The notes beneath the pieces are model-generated. The model saw only the letters and a program-made list of their open reading frames with translations. It had not been told where the DNA came from and did not search any database. Below, in pieces: positions 1 through 8,323 of a stretch of DNA of 64,000 nucleotides. The position numbers were made by a program, and so were the translations under genes. Location of the stretch: NCBI RefSeq assembly GCF_013294115.1, contig NZ_JABSNP010000007.1, positions 62,001 to 126,000 on the forward strand. The letters are read 5' to 3'. Source of the DNA: Hymenobacter caeli (GTDB lineage Bacteria > Bacteroidota > Bacteroidia > Cytophagales > Hymenobacteraceae). Every line of letters begins with the position of its first letter. Position 1 is the stretch's first letter.

Positions 1-872
1 TCCGCGAAAAAATCCGCAGCGGCGAGCTGGACGACCGCCGCATCGAAATCCAGGTGGCGCAGGCGGGCCCCAGCGTGGGCGTGATGGGGGCCCCCGGCAT
101 GGACGAGGCCGCCCTCTCGGGCTTGCAGGACATGCTGGGCAACATGCTGCCCAAGAAGTCGCGCCGCCGCAAGGTGACTGTGGCCGAGGCCCGCAAGCTG
201 CTCCTCGACGAGGAAGCCGCCAAGCTCATCGACATGGACGAGGTGAAGGAAGAAGCCATCCGCCAGGCCGAAAACGCCGGCATCATCTTCATCGACGAAA
301 TCGACAAGGTGGCCACCAGCGGCGGCGGCAAGAGCGGGGGCCCCGACGTGAGTCGCCAGGGCGTGCAGCGCGACCTGTTGCCCATCGTGGAGGGCTCGGC
401 CGTGAGCACCAAGTACGGCACCGTCAACACCGACCACATCCTGTTCATCGCCGCCGGGGCCTTCCACGTCAGCAAGCCCTCCGACCTGATACCCGAGCTG
501 CAAGGCCGCTTCCCCATCCGCGTCGAGCTGCAGAGCCTCACCAAGGACGACTTCTACCGCATCCTCAAAGACCCCAAAAACGCCCTCACCAAGCAGTACG
601 AGGCCCTGCTAAAAGCCGAGGAAGTAGAATTGACCTTCGACGACGCGGCCCTGGAGCGCGTGGCCGAAATTGCCTTCGAGGTGAACGCCGAAGTGGAGAA
701 CATCGGGGCCCGCCGCCTGCACACCGTCATGAGCCGCCTGCTCAACGACCTGCTCTTCGACGTGCCGGATAAAATCGGCCCCCACGCCCACATCCAAATC
801 ACCGCCGCCCTGGTAGAAGAGCGCCTGGCCAGCATGGTGAAAAACCGCGATTTGAGCCAGTATATTTTGTGA
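1..872 (+). CDS. hslU: HslU, ATPase/unfoldase of the HslUV protease (5' truncated by window)
   Basis: The frame is open from base 3 and gives the C-terminal 289 residues of a protein normally about 445-465 long. HslU is the AAA+ unfoldase that feeds substrates to the HslV peptidase in the cytoplasm. Visible features are the end of the intermediate I-domain, the Walker B segment IIFIDEIDKV (about 280-309), GVQRDLLPIVEG, and the sensor/arginine-finger region IPELQGRFPIRVEL. The C-terminal tail ends in DLSQYIL, the segment that docks into HslV and activates it. The true start and Walker A lie upstream of the window. A diverged second copy of its last 164 bp is present at 6710-6873. Transcription probably ends in the palindrome at 885-954. 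Confidence 0.96.
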   Translation, partial: REKIRSGELDDRRIEIQVAQAGPSVGVMGAPGMDEAALSGLQDMLGNMLPKKSRRRKVTVAEARKLLLDEEAAKLIDMDEVKEEAIRQAENAGIIFIDEIDKVATSGGGKSGGPDVSRQGVQRDLLPIVEGSAVSTKYGTVNTDHILFIAAGAFHVSKPSDLIPELQGRFPIRVELQSLTKDDFYRILKDPKNALTKQYEALLKAEEVELTFDDAALERVAEIAFEVNAEVENIGARRLHTVMSRLLNDLLFDVPDKIGPHAHIQITAALVEERLASMVKNRDLSQYIL

Positions 873-884
873 GGTGTACCAAGC

Positions 885-954
885 ACAAGGCTGTATTCAC
901 GACAAAGGGCCCTGGCGTGCACGCCAGGGCCCTTTGTCGTGAATACAGCCTTGT
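885..954. terminator. 70-bp perfect palindrome between convergent genes, probable bidirectional terminator
   Basis: Bases 885-919 and 920-954 are exact reverse complements with no spacer (centre GTGCAC). The palindrome lies between the hslU stop (872) and the stop of the convergent lipoprotein gene (958). There is no strong T-run on either side, so its action as an intrinsic terminator in both directions is inferred from position and stem strength. Confidence 0.7.
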
Positions 955-957
955 ATC

Positions 958-1575
958 TTACTTAACAAGGCGGACATCGACCTCGGTAGTAATGAGCGTC
1001 GTGCCGTCTTCCAGCGTTAAAAGGAAAAAGAAGCGCAGCTGGTTGGGCGTCAGGGGGCTTGTATTCGGCGTCAGCGTGCCACTGCCTCCCGTTGAAGTGC
1101 CGGTGAAGGCGAAGGCCGGAGTCATCGTGGCGCTGCTGGGCAGGGTAGCAAAAGCAGCATTGAGCCGAGCGCTGTAAGCCCGCACGGCGTTGAGGTCCGA
1201 GCTGAAGGTGATGGTGTTGGACCCATTGCCGGCCACCGTAGTAGTTAAATAGTTGGGATACTGGGTGTTCTGCAAGTATTCGACGCCGCTGTTGCCGGTT
1301 GCCACCCGCGTGATTTCCTTGATTTTGCCTCGGTCGGCCGGAATGCTGAAGGCAATGGTGAATTTGCCCGTGGAATTGGCGCTGCCGTTGGCGGTATCTA
1401 CCTTGGTGGTAACGACGGGAAAACGCTCAAAAAATTCCTGGTTGGTGACCGTGACCGGAATTGCGGCGACGGCGTCCTGAAGCGGGCCGAGTTGGTTGCC
1501 GTAGTCCTTTTTGCAAGCCGCGAAGCTTGTGGAAAAGAGCACAAGGGCAAAAAGTTTAATAGCTATTTTTTTCAT
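958..1575 (-). CDS. Small SusE/F-position lipoprotein, unknown function
   Basis: The 205-residue protein starts at ATG 1575 with an SPII signal (MKKIAIKLFALVLF...) and a lipobox ending SFAAC, so it is probably anchored in the outer membrane. A longer reading from 1644 would place the signal peptide internally and is rejected. The mature part is Thr/Ser/Asn-rich with no catalytic motif that I recognise. It is the third gene of the SusC-SusD module just upstream on this strand, the position usually held by surface substrate-binding lipoproteins of SusE/SusF type. A substrate-binding role is inferred from position only; sequence similarity to SusE is not evident to me. Confidence 0.8.
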   Translation of the reverse strand: MKKIAIKLFALVLFSTSFAACKKDYGNQLGPLQDAVAAIPVTVTNQEFFERFPVVTTKVDTANGSANSTGKFTIAFSIPADRGKIKEITRVATGNSGVEYLQNTQYPNYLTTTVAGNGSNTITFSSDLNAVRAYSARLNAAFATLPSSATMTPAFAFTGTSTGGSGTLTPNTSPLTPNQLRFFFLLTLEDGTTLITTEVDVRLVK

Positions 1576-1680
1576 GGTGCGAAGCGAATGAAAGTTGTCG
1601 GAGCCGGGCGCTACGTAAGCCGTGGTGCACAAGTAAGCGCACACGAGTTTTTCAGTAAAAAACTACTAATCAAAACATAA

Positions 1681-1717
1681 GCTAACAGCCAGCAGCTAAA
1701 AGCTAACGGCTGGCTAC
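1681..1717. repeat. Short interspersed repeat, copy 1
   Basis: The segment starting GCTAACAGCCAGCAGCTAA lies directly downstream of the minus-strand SusD stop (1714). It matches 32030-32060, downstream of dtd, at about 26 of 31 positions in the same orientation relative to the gene. It can form a small AGCCAG/CTGGCT hairpin. This is probably a REP-like 3' element. Confidence 0.5.
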
Positions 1718-3207
1718 TTAGAAGCCCACCAAACCCGGTCGGTGATGACCGCCTTAGGAATATTATCCCCGTTGCCAGCAACTTCGGACGGCGGGTATAG
1801 TAGGCGCTGCGGAATGTTCGGGGTCACGGAAACGTTCAGCGCCGGTTGCAGCTTGGGATAACCCGTTCTGCGGTAGTCATTGTAGGCTTCGTAGCCGTTG
1901 CCCACCCACGCGGTCCACTTTTGGCGGATGATTTGGCTGACCTTGTGTTCGTCGCTCCCGCTCAGCGTTACGATGGCGGGGTTGGCGGTGAAATAAGCAT
2001 CGATATCGGTGTCCGAGAGGCCGGTTTTTTCCATCGACAGCCGAATGCCTTCTTGGTAAAGCGCGTTGGCATCGCCGGCTGTTTTCAGCTTCACGGCGGC
2101 CTCGGCCAGGATGAAAGCCCGCTGAAAATTGGTAAGGATGCGAATCGGTGTCTCCCCGCCCGTGCCCAACACGTAGCCGCCGTACACCGAGCGGTTGGCT
2201 CTGACGGGGGGGGTAACGTTGCTGCCGTTTTCAAAGCCGGTAAACTTGCCGAACGTTGTGACCTCAGTTGGGGCCGGGCTGCTGGGCGTGGTCGTGAAAA
2301 ACTTGGGTAAGCGCGGGTCTTTAAAGGCCGCCAGCGAATCCAGAAAGCGCGTGCTGGCCATCTGGTCGTCGGGGCGGTTCGTGACGTTGTAGGAGTAGTA
2401 GGGGTTTGTGTTGCCAACCGCGGTGCCGAACGGAACCTCAAAATCGTCGGCATTCGCGCTGATGGCAGCGCTGCCGGCGGCTCCCTTGGCCAGCACTTCG
2501 TTAATCACTTTCGTGGCCAGGGCCGGGTCCTTCACGCTCACGGTGTTGGCAAACTTCAGCAGCAGCATGTTGCCCACTTTTTTCCACTTCGTGAGGTCGC
2601 CTTTGTAAACAACGTCGTCGGTTCCGGGCGTCAGCGCACTGGGCTTGTCCAGGTCCGCCAACCCTTCGCGCACCAAGTCGAACAGGCTCTGAACCCCGGT
2701 GGCCCCTTCGTAGATGTCCTGCTGCTTGTCGAAAGTGGGGTGAATAGTAGTCAGGCCTTGCAAAGCCTGCGAGTAGGGCACATCGCCCCACAGGTCGGTT
2801 GTCAACGCAAAATTGTAGGCCTTGATGAGCTTGGCAATGCCCGCGTAGGCGGGGCTGGTCGCCTGGGTGCTGGCAATCAGGGTTTGCGAGCCGTTCAGGT
2901 TGTAAGTGTACAAGTCATTCTCCCATTCGTTATCGTAGTTGCCGTTGATGACGTACTTGTCTTCCGTTTGGGGCTGATTGGCTATGCCCGCGTAGTGCTG
3001 TATGAAGAGGTCGGCGTCGCGGCCCAGGGTGTTGCCCACCACAAATCCGGTACCGATGGTAATGGTCGGCAGCTGCACGGACGGCGGAACGGTGCTCGTG
3101 TTGTTCGGACTGACGTTAACGTCCAGGAAACTATTGGGTGAGCAGCCTACGGTTGCAAGCGCAGCCACGACCAGCGCGGAACGCCGGAGAATAAATGAAT
3201 TCTTCAT
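1714..3207 (-). CDS. SusD-like outer-membrane lipoprotein (SusD-like_2 type), pair 1
   Basis: This 497-residue lipoprotein has an SPII signal with Cys in ALATVGC. SusD proteins sit on the cell surface as a lid over the SusC channel and help capture substrate. The region SPNNTSTVPPSVQLPTI, followed by GRDADLFIQHYAG, resembles the SusD-like_2 family (PF12771) rather than classical RagB/SusD. The C-terminal part shows the usual IRQKWTAWVGNGYEAYNDYRR block. The start at ATG 3207, 13 bp after the SusC stop, puts the signal peptide at the N-terminus; the longer reading from 3303 overlaps SusC. Substrate is unknown. Confidence 0.92.
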   Translation of the reverse strand: MKNSFILRRSALVVAALATVGCSPNSFLDVNVSPNNTSTVPPSVQLPTITIGTGFVVGNTLGRDADLFIQHYAGIANQPQTEDKYVINGNYDNEWENDLYTYNLNGSQTLIASTQATSPAYAGIAKLIKAYNFALTTDLWGDVPYSQALQGLTTIHPTFDKQQDIYEGATGVQSLFDLVREGLADLDKPSALTPGTDDVVYKGDLTKWKKVGNMLLLKFANTVSVKDPALATKVINEVLAKGAAGSAAISANADDFEVPFGTAVGNTNPYYSYNVTNRPDDQMASTRFLDSLAAFKDPRLPKFFTTTPSSPAPTEVTTFGKFTGFENGSNVTPPVRANRSVYGGYVLGTGGETPIRILTNFQRAFILAEAAVKLKTAGDANALYQEGIRLSMEKTGLSDTDIDAYFTANPAIVTLSGSDEHKVSQIIRQKWTAWVGNGYEAYNDYRRTGYPKLQPALNVSVTPNIPQRLLYPPSEVAGNGDNIPKAVITDRVWWASK

Positions 3208-3220
3208 TTTTATGATTTCT

Positions 3221-6200
3221 TTAGAGAGTAAACCGCAGGTAGGCACCGTAGCTGCGGACGCTGGGCGGGCCCTGCAGGTCAAGGCTGCGGATGTTGCCGG
3301 CACCTTGCGTGTTTACTTCCGGGAAGAAGTTGGCATTGGGTGCGTAGTAGAACAGGTTGCGGCCCGACAGCGACACGGACACGTTTCCGAAGGGCGTGTG
3401 CTCCAGCAACCCCTTGGGCAAGGTGTAGCCCAGAGACACCTCCCGCAGGGTGTAGTGGGTGGCGTCGAACACCTGCAGCTCGCTTTGGAAGCCCTGCCCG
3501 GTCCAGTAGCTCTGCGCATCTACCTGGATGTTGTTTTGGCGGTAGGTGCCGTCCGCGTTCTGAATCACGCCCGGAATGACGCGCGGCAGCTCCCGGTCCT
3601 GGCCGGTTTCTTTCAGCATGCCGGCGTACTTGTAGGCGGCCTGGGTGAAGGACAGCACGTCGCCGCCCACGACGGCATCAACCAAAAAGGAGAACCGGAA
3701 CCCTTTGAAAGAAAAGGTATTGGTTATTCCTCCCTGCCAGTTTGCGTTGGGGTTGGCTATAACCTGCGAGTTCAGCTCGGGCACCCACAGGCCGGTTTTG
3801 CCATCAATCAGGTACTGGCCGTCGGGCGCGGTTGCCTTTTTTTGGCCCAACACCACCCCGTAGGGCTGGCCGACTACATAGGACGGCACGGAACCGATGA
3901 AGTAGTCCCCCGGGATCGACGAACTGGTTACGCCCGGGTAAATATCCTTGACCATGTTGCGCAGCCGGGTGTAGTTAGCGGCAATGTCCCAGATAAAGCC
4001 GGAAGCAGACTTTACGGGCGTGATGATGCCCAGCAGCTCAATGCCCTTGTTTTCGAGCCGGCCGGCGTTGGTTACGAAGCTGGTATAGCCGGACGTGGCC
4101 GGTAGGGTGACGGGCAGGATTTGGTTGGAGCTGACGGTGCTGAAGTAGGTAGCGTCGATGGTGAACCGGTTATTGAAGAAACCCAGGTTCAGGCCGACTT
4201 CGCGAGAGCTGGTGAATTCGGGCTTCAGCACGTCGCCACCGCCCAGGGAAGTGCTGGGGGTGAAGCCCACCAACCCGTTGAAGGGAAAGGTGACGTTGGC
4301 CACGTTGTTGCCCTGGCCCGCCTGGCTGTAGTAAGTGTCAAGAACGTAAGGGTCAGCGTCGCGGCCGACGCGGGCCAAGCTCGCCCGGACCTTGCCGTAG
4401 GAGAACAGGTGCGAATCGATGTGAAAGGCATCGGTGAAGACGAAGCCGGCCGAAATGGACGGGTACAGGAAAGTGTTGTTGTTTTTGGGCAGGGTCGACG
4501 ACTGGTCAACCCGCGCCGTTCCTTCCAGAAACAGGAAGTTATTGTAGGCCAGGGACAGGTCGGCGTAGTAGCCGAGCAGGCGACGAATGCTCGAAAACTC
4601 ACCGCTGCCGTTGAAGTTGGCGGCGTTGCTGGTGTTGTAAAAGCCGGGCAAGGAAAGCGAGGCCGCCGAAACGTACTGCTGGTTGCGCCGGCGCTGGTTA
4701 ATCTGCTGGCCCGCTAGTAGCGTGGCGTTCAGCTTATCCAGGAAGATATTTTCCTTCTTAGCCGTGATCAGCAGGTCGCCGGTGAACTCAGCGTACTGCA
4801 CATTGTCCTGGAAAATCAGGCCGCTGGGGTTGCGCACCGAGCCAAGCGCGGCAATCTGTTTCCGGCGGTCGGTGTAGGCATCCAGGCCAGCCCGGTACGT
4901 AACGTTGAGCCACGGGAAAAAATCGTAGCCGATGCTGGCCACGTTGATGAAGCGGGTGACGTTGCTGGTCGTGTTGGCATTCAGCAGGTTCCAGGTAGGG
5001 TTGTCCTGGCCCGGGAAATACAGGTTTCCCCCCGTAGCCGTCTGGTACGGTTGCCCTTGCAGGTCGAAGCTCCGCGGAACAGCGCCCAGGGTACCAAAGG
5101 GACTGGCGTAGTTGCCCGTCTGCGGGGCCAGCTGCTCGGTCTGGGAAAAATTTACCGAACCCGCGATTTTCACTTTGTTCTGTAGGGTAGTGCCGCCGCC
5201 CAGCTGAATGTTGGTGCGCTTCAGGGTGGACGATTGGGTAATGCCTTTCTGGTCGGTGTTGTTGACGTTGAGCGAGAAGTTCGACGTGCCATTGTTTCCG
5301 GCCAGTTGCACCCCGTTCGTTAGCAGGTGTCCCCGCTGAAAGAAATTGCGGATGTTGTCCGGATACGCCTGATAAGGCAAGGTCGTGCCATCGGCGAGCA
5401 ACAAGCCGTTTGCCGCGGTGGGCGTCGTGCCGAAGCGGGGCCCCCAGGAATTGGTGCTGCCCGTGTAAATATTGCCGGCCCCGTCTGCGGTGGTATTCAC
5501 GCCGTAGTCGCCTTGGCCGTAGTCGTTTTGAAAGGCGGGTAGGCCCTGCACATTCTGAATGTTAAAGCCGGAGCTGACATTAATTTCCAGCTTTTTGCTG
5601 ACGTTTGCACCTGATTTGGTGGTAATCAGGATGGCCCCCGAGGAAGCACGCGACCCGTAAAGCGCGGCTGCGGCCGGACCTTTCAGGATGCTGATGCTGG
5701 CCACGTTCTCCGGGTCAATGTCCGCCGCCCGGTTGGGCGTTTGTGCGCCGTACAGGGTGCCCGCCGCGCCTCCGTTCGTGCGGTCGGCGTCGTTGCTGAT
5801 CGGAATGCCGTCCACCACAAACAAGGGCTGGTTGCTACCAGTCAAGGATGTAATGCCGCGGATGTTGATGTTGGTAGAAGAACCGGCCAAGCCGCTGGCT
5901 CCCGTAATGTTAACCCCGGAAACCTTCCCTTGCAGGGCATTTATCACGTTGGGCTCGGATTTCTGAGCGATTTCCCCGCCTTTAAGCTCCTGGGTGGCGT
6001 AGCCCAGCGTGCGCTTGTCTTTTTCGATGCCCAACGCCGTTACCACGACTTCACTCAGCTCCCGCGTGTCCTGGAGTAGGACAACGTTAATCTGCGATTC
6101 CTTGCCAATGGGCCTCTCCTGCGTAGCCATGCCCACCGACGAAAACGTCAGCGTTGTCCCGTTCTCAGGAATGGTTAGCGTATATCCACCGTCAGCATTG

Positions 6201-6364
6201 GTAGAAACGCCTGATGTAGTGCCTTTTAGGAGCACCGTTACCCCCGGTAGTCCATCACCGGACTTTTGATCGGTTACTCTTCCCGAGATGGTCCGCGTCT
6301 GGGCCATCGCGTGCTGAAATAGCGTGAGCGTGAGCATCAAGCTCATGAGTAGGATTCTTTTCAT
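3221..6364 (-). CDS. SusC-like TonB-dependent outer-membrane transporter, pair 1
   Basis: The protein has 1047 residues from ATG 6364. This start is chosen because the signal peptide then matches those of the next two SusC proteins (MK..LLMSL...LFQHAMAQ). After the signal comes a carboxypeptidase-regulatory-like beta domain (about 25-105, ISGRVTDQKSGDGLPGVTV). Next is the TonB-dependent plug (about 110-235, with FVVDGIPI and [20 protein letters not shown]), then the 22-strand barrel ending LRFTL. SusC transports oligomers too large for porins using TonB energy. It is translationally close to its SusD. By eye its third codon positions carry more A/T than the housekeeping genes. Confidence 0.95.
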   Translation of the reverse strand: MKRILLMSLMLTLTLFQHAMAQTRTISGRVTDQKSGDGLPGVTVLLKGTTSGVSTNADGGYTLTIPENGTTLTFSSVGMATQERPIGKESQINVVLLQDTRELSEVVVTALGIEKDKRTLGYATQELKGGEIAQKSEPNVINALQGKVSGVNITGASGLAGSSTNINIRGITSLTGSNQPLFVVDGIPISNDADRTNGGAAGTLYGAQTPNRAADIDPENVASISILKGPAAAALYGSRASSGAILITTKSGANVSKKLEINVSSGFNIQNVQGLPAFQNDYGQGDYGVNTTADGAGNIYTGSTNSWGPRFGTTPTAANGLLLADGTTLPYQAYPDNIRNFFQRGHLLTNGVQLAGNNGTSNFSLNVNNTDQKGITQSSTLKRTNIQLGGGTTLQNKVKIAGSVNFSQTEQLAPQTGNYASPFGTLGAVPRSFDLQGQPYQTATGGNLYFPGQDNPTWNLLNANTTSNVTRFINVASIGYDFFPWLNVTYRAGLDAYTDRRKQIAALGSVRNPSGLIFQDNVQYAEFTGDLLITAKKENIFLDKLNATLLAGQQINQRRRNQQYVSAASLSLPGFYNTSNAANFNGSGEFSSIRRLLGYYADLSLAYNNFLFLEGTARVDQSSTLPKNNNTFLYPSISAGFVFTDAFHIDSHLFSYGKVRASLARVGRDADPYVLDTYYSQAGQGNNVANVTFPFNGLVGFTPSTSLGGGDVLKPEFTSSREVGLNLGFFNNRFTIDATYFSTVSSNQILPVTLPATSGYTSFVTNAGRLENKGIELLGIITPVKSASGFIWDIAANYTRLRNMVKDIYPGVTSSSIPGDYFIGSVPSYVVGQPYGVVLGQKKATAPDGQYLIDGKTGLWVPELNSQVIANPNANWQGGITNTFSFKGFRFSFLVDAVVGGDVLSFTQAAYKYAGMLKETGQDRELPRVIPGVIQNADGTYRQNNIQVDAQSYWTGQGFQSELQVFDATHYTLREVSLGYTLPKGLLEHTPFGNVSVSLSGRNLFYYAPNANFFPEVNTQGAGNIRSLDLQGPPSVRSYGAYLRFTL

Positions 6365-6709
6365 ATGCAATGAAAAAGGTTTGTTTGCGGAGAAACAAGT
6401 GTGAGATTCGGAAGAGCATATTAGTGCACCTGCTAAAAGTAGGAATTAGAAATGACTATAAAAACGGTTTGTGGACTGAATATTATAATTTTTTTATCAA
6501 ATAGTAATAAAATATATCATTTAGGCTCATGACTAATTGAATATAAACAATTAGAAATCAACAAATTAATAAAATATAAGTGATAATGATAATTTTAATG
6601 TATTTACTTCTATTTAGTTGCTGTCGGGTCTATCCCTGTCAGTAAACCCAACGGCCTGATAAGCCACAAGGGCCCCGTCCGAAATTTTCTTTGGCATGAA
6701 CACGGTACT
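6365..6709. other. AT-rich intergenic region upstream of SusC pair 1
   Basis: About 345 bp without a supported gene. Bases 6440-6610 are strikingly AT-rich against a GC-rich background and should hold the promoter of the minus-strand SusC1 operon. I found no exact Bacteroidota -7 element (TAnnTTTG) on the correct strand. Weak, gapped similarity to hslU may begin near 6678, before the clear copy at 6710. Confidence 0.5.
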
Positions 6710-6873
6710 CGTCGCCTCTACACCGTCATGAGCCGCCTGCTCAACGACCTGCTCTTCGGCGTGCCCGACAAAATCGGCCTCCACGCCCGCATCCAAATCA
6801 CCGCCGCCCTGGTGGAAGAGCGCCTGGCCAGCATGGTAAAAAACCGGGGCTTGAGCCAGTACATTTTGTGAGG
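6710..6873 (+). pseudogene. hslU: hslU 3'-end remnant (second copy of the last 164 bp)
   Basis: Bases 6710-6873 align without gaps to 711-874, with about 14 mismatches by hand count. The frame stays open and encodes RRLYTVMSRLLNDLLFG... to GLSQYIL and stop, but there is no upstream hslU body. Relative to the intact gene, five residues differ, including D to G before the terminal LSQYIL and H to R. A truncated and probably non-functional remnant is the simplest reading. Further upstream (6678-6709) similarity continues only with gaps. Confidence 0.85.
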
Positions 6874-6894
6874 ATTATGCGGTTTTTAGCCATA

Positions 6895-6929
6895 AAAAAA
6901 TCCCCGGCCAATCTGACCGGGGATTTTTT
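6895..6929. terminator. Rho-independent terminator (bidirectional) downstream of SusD pair 2
   Basis: Perfect 13-bp stem 6895-6907/6917-6929 (core TCCCCGG/CCGGGGA) with A-run on the left and T-run on the right, giving a U-tract in both directions. It lies between the hslU remnant (+) and the SusD2 stop (-). Confidence 0.85.
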
Positions 6930-6949
6930 ATGTCCATTGCGCAGTACGG

Positions 6950-8305
6950 TTAATACATTGGATTCTGCGCAATCAAATTGTTGGTGATGTTGGTTTCGCG
7001 CTGCGGAATGGGAAACAGGTTGCGGAAGGTTTGCGTGTATGTAGGCAAAGCCGTCTGCACGGTGTTGGTGCGGCGCAGGTCGAACCAATAATTGCCTTCG
7101 TACGCGAGTTCCAGCCGGCGCTGCAACAGGATGTCGGTAACCAGGGCCGCTGCCGTGGTAGCCGTGGTCGGGGCCAGGCCCGCCCGGGTGCGAATAATGT
7201 TGAGCTGCGCGGCGGCCGTGGTCAGGTCGCCGGTTTGAGCGGCGGCTTCGGCAATGGTGAGCACCACTTCGGCGTACCGCACTACGTTGAACGGGTCGTC
7301 GCGGGTAGCGGTGTGGGTGTACTTCAGGGTTGTGCCCGAAGCGGCCACGTTAACGGCCAGGCGGCGGTCGCCGGCGGGGTGGGCCGCGGCAAGGGTGGTA
7401 CCCGGGTCAAATTCGTTGCGTCCGCCCGGCGACGGGTACCAATAGAATGCGTACGAATTCTGGTCGGTAACCGAGAAAGCCAGCTGCCAGATGGCGTCGG
7501 GGCTTGTGAGACCAGTGGCGGCCGCGGTGGCGAACCCGGTGGTGGCGGGCACCTGTTTGGCGAAGGCCAGCGCGTCGGCATATTTGCGCATCCGCAGCTC
7601 AAACCGGGCCCGCAGGGCGAGCGCCGCGCTCTTCGTAATGGTGGTGCCGGTGCCAGTGGTCAGGTTGGCGATGGCAAAATCCAAATCGGCCCGGATGGCC
7701 GTGGCCACGTCAGCTTCTGACGACCGGGGAATGGCCGCCGTCTCGGTGCCGATGGCCGTGGTGGGCGTAAGGCGAAGCGGCACGCCCAGGCCCCCGTCGT
7801 AGCCGTAGCCCTGGGTGCTGCCGCCCCACAAACCCAGCAGGTTCATGTAGTGGTAGGCCCGCAGCGCACGGGCCTGGGCCTGGGTGGTTAGCTTTGGAAA
7901 AGCCGGGTCGGTAATCTTGTCGCTCTGCTGAAGCAGGTAATTGGCGCGGTTAATGGCTATGTAAATGACATCCCAGGTGTTCCCTACTTGCACGTTATCC
8001 GGCAGCGTCTGGTTCTGGGCGATTACTCCGTAAGTGGTGTTGAACGTGCCTACTTCCCGAATTTCTCCGGCAATCAGGTCGGCCGTGGACGGGAACGCGA
8101 CTCCATCGTAGTCAGCCGCTTGTACTGCGTCGTAGCAGCCAAGCAAGCCGGCCGCAGCGTCTTCTTTGGTACTGTACCCGGTATCTGAGCTGACGCTGTT
8201 GCTCGGCTGTACGTTCACCGCCTTGTCACACGCTCCCAGCGCTAAACCCAGGCTCAAAAGCAGGGCCGAACGGGTGCTGAGCTGACGAAAATTTATTATT
8301 TGCAT
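6950..8305 (-). CDS. SusD/RagB-like outer-membrane lipoprotein, pair 2
   Basis: The protein is 451 residues from ATG 8305, with an SPII signal and lipobox LGLALGAC. It has the classical SusD/RagB layout: an N-terminal NVQPSNSVSSDTGYSTKEDAAAG-like segment, a helical TPR-like core (ARALRAYHYMNLLGLWG, near 135-150) and a C-terminal block. That block holds LNIIRTRAGL, LQRRLELAYEGNYWFDLRR and the ending NNLIAQNPMY. It starts 18 bp after the SusC2 stop and forms a two-gene operon with it. It binds nutrient at the cell surface; the ligand cannot be deduced. Confidence 0.94.
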   Translation of the reverse strand: MQIINFRQLSTRSALLLSLGLALGACDKAVNVQPSNSVSSDTGYSTKEDAAAGLLGCYDAVQAADYDGVAFPSTADLIAGEIREVGTFNTTYGVIAQNQTLPDNVQVGNTWDVIYIAINRANYLLQQSDKITDPAFPKLTTQAQARALRAYHYMNLLGLWGGSTQGYGYDGGLGVPLRLTPTTAIGTETAAIPRSSEADVATAIRADLDFAIANLTTGTGTTITKSAALALRARFELRMRKYADALAFAKQVPATTGFATAAATGLTSPDAIWQLAFSVTDQNSYAFYWYPSPGGRNEFDPGTTLAAAHPAGDRRLAVNVAASGTTLKYTHTATRDDPFNVVRYAEVVLTIAEAAAQTGDLTTAAAQLNIIRTRAGLAPTTATTAAALVTDILLQRRLELAYEGNYWFDLRRTNTVQTALPTYTQTFRNLFPIPQRETNITNNLIAQNPMY

Positions 8306-8323
8306 GGTTATGAGAGGCAAAGA

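Noticed and set aside
6598..6709. Continuous hslU homology upstream of 6710
   Set aside because: Only patchy matches (CCGAAATT, TGAAC) with gaps; too weak to extend the pseudogene call with confidence.
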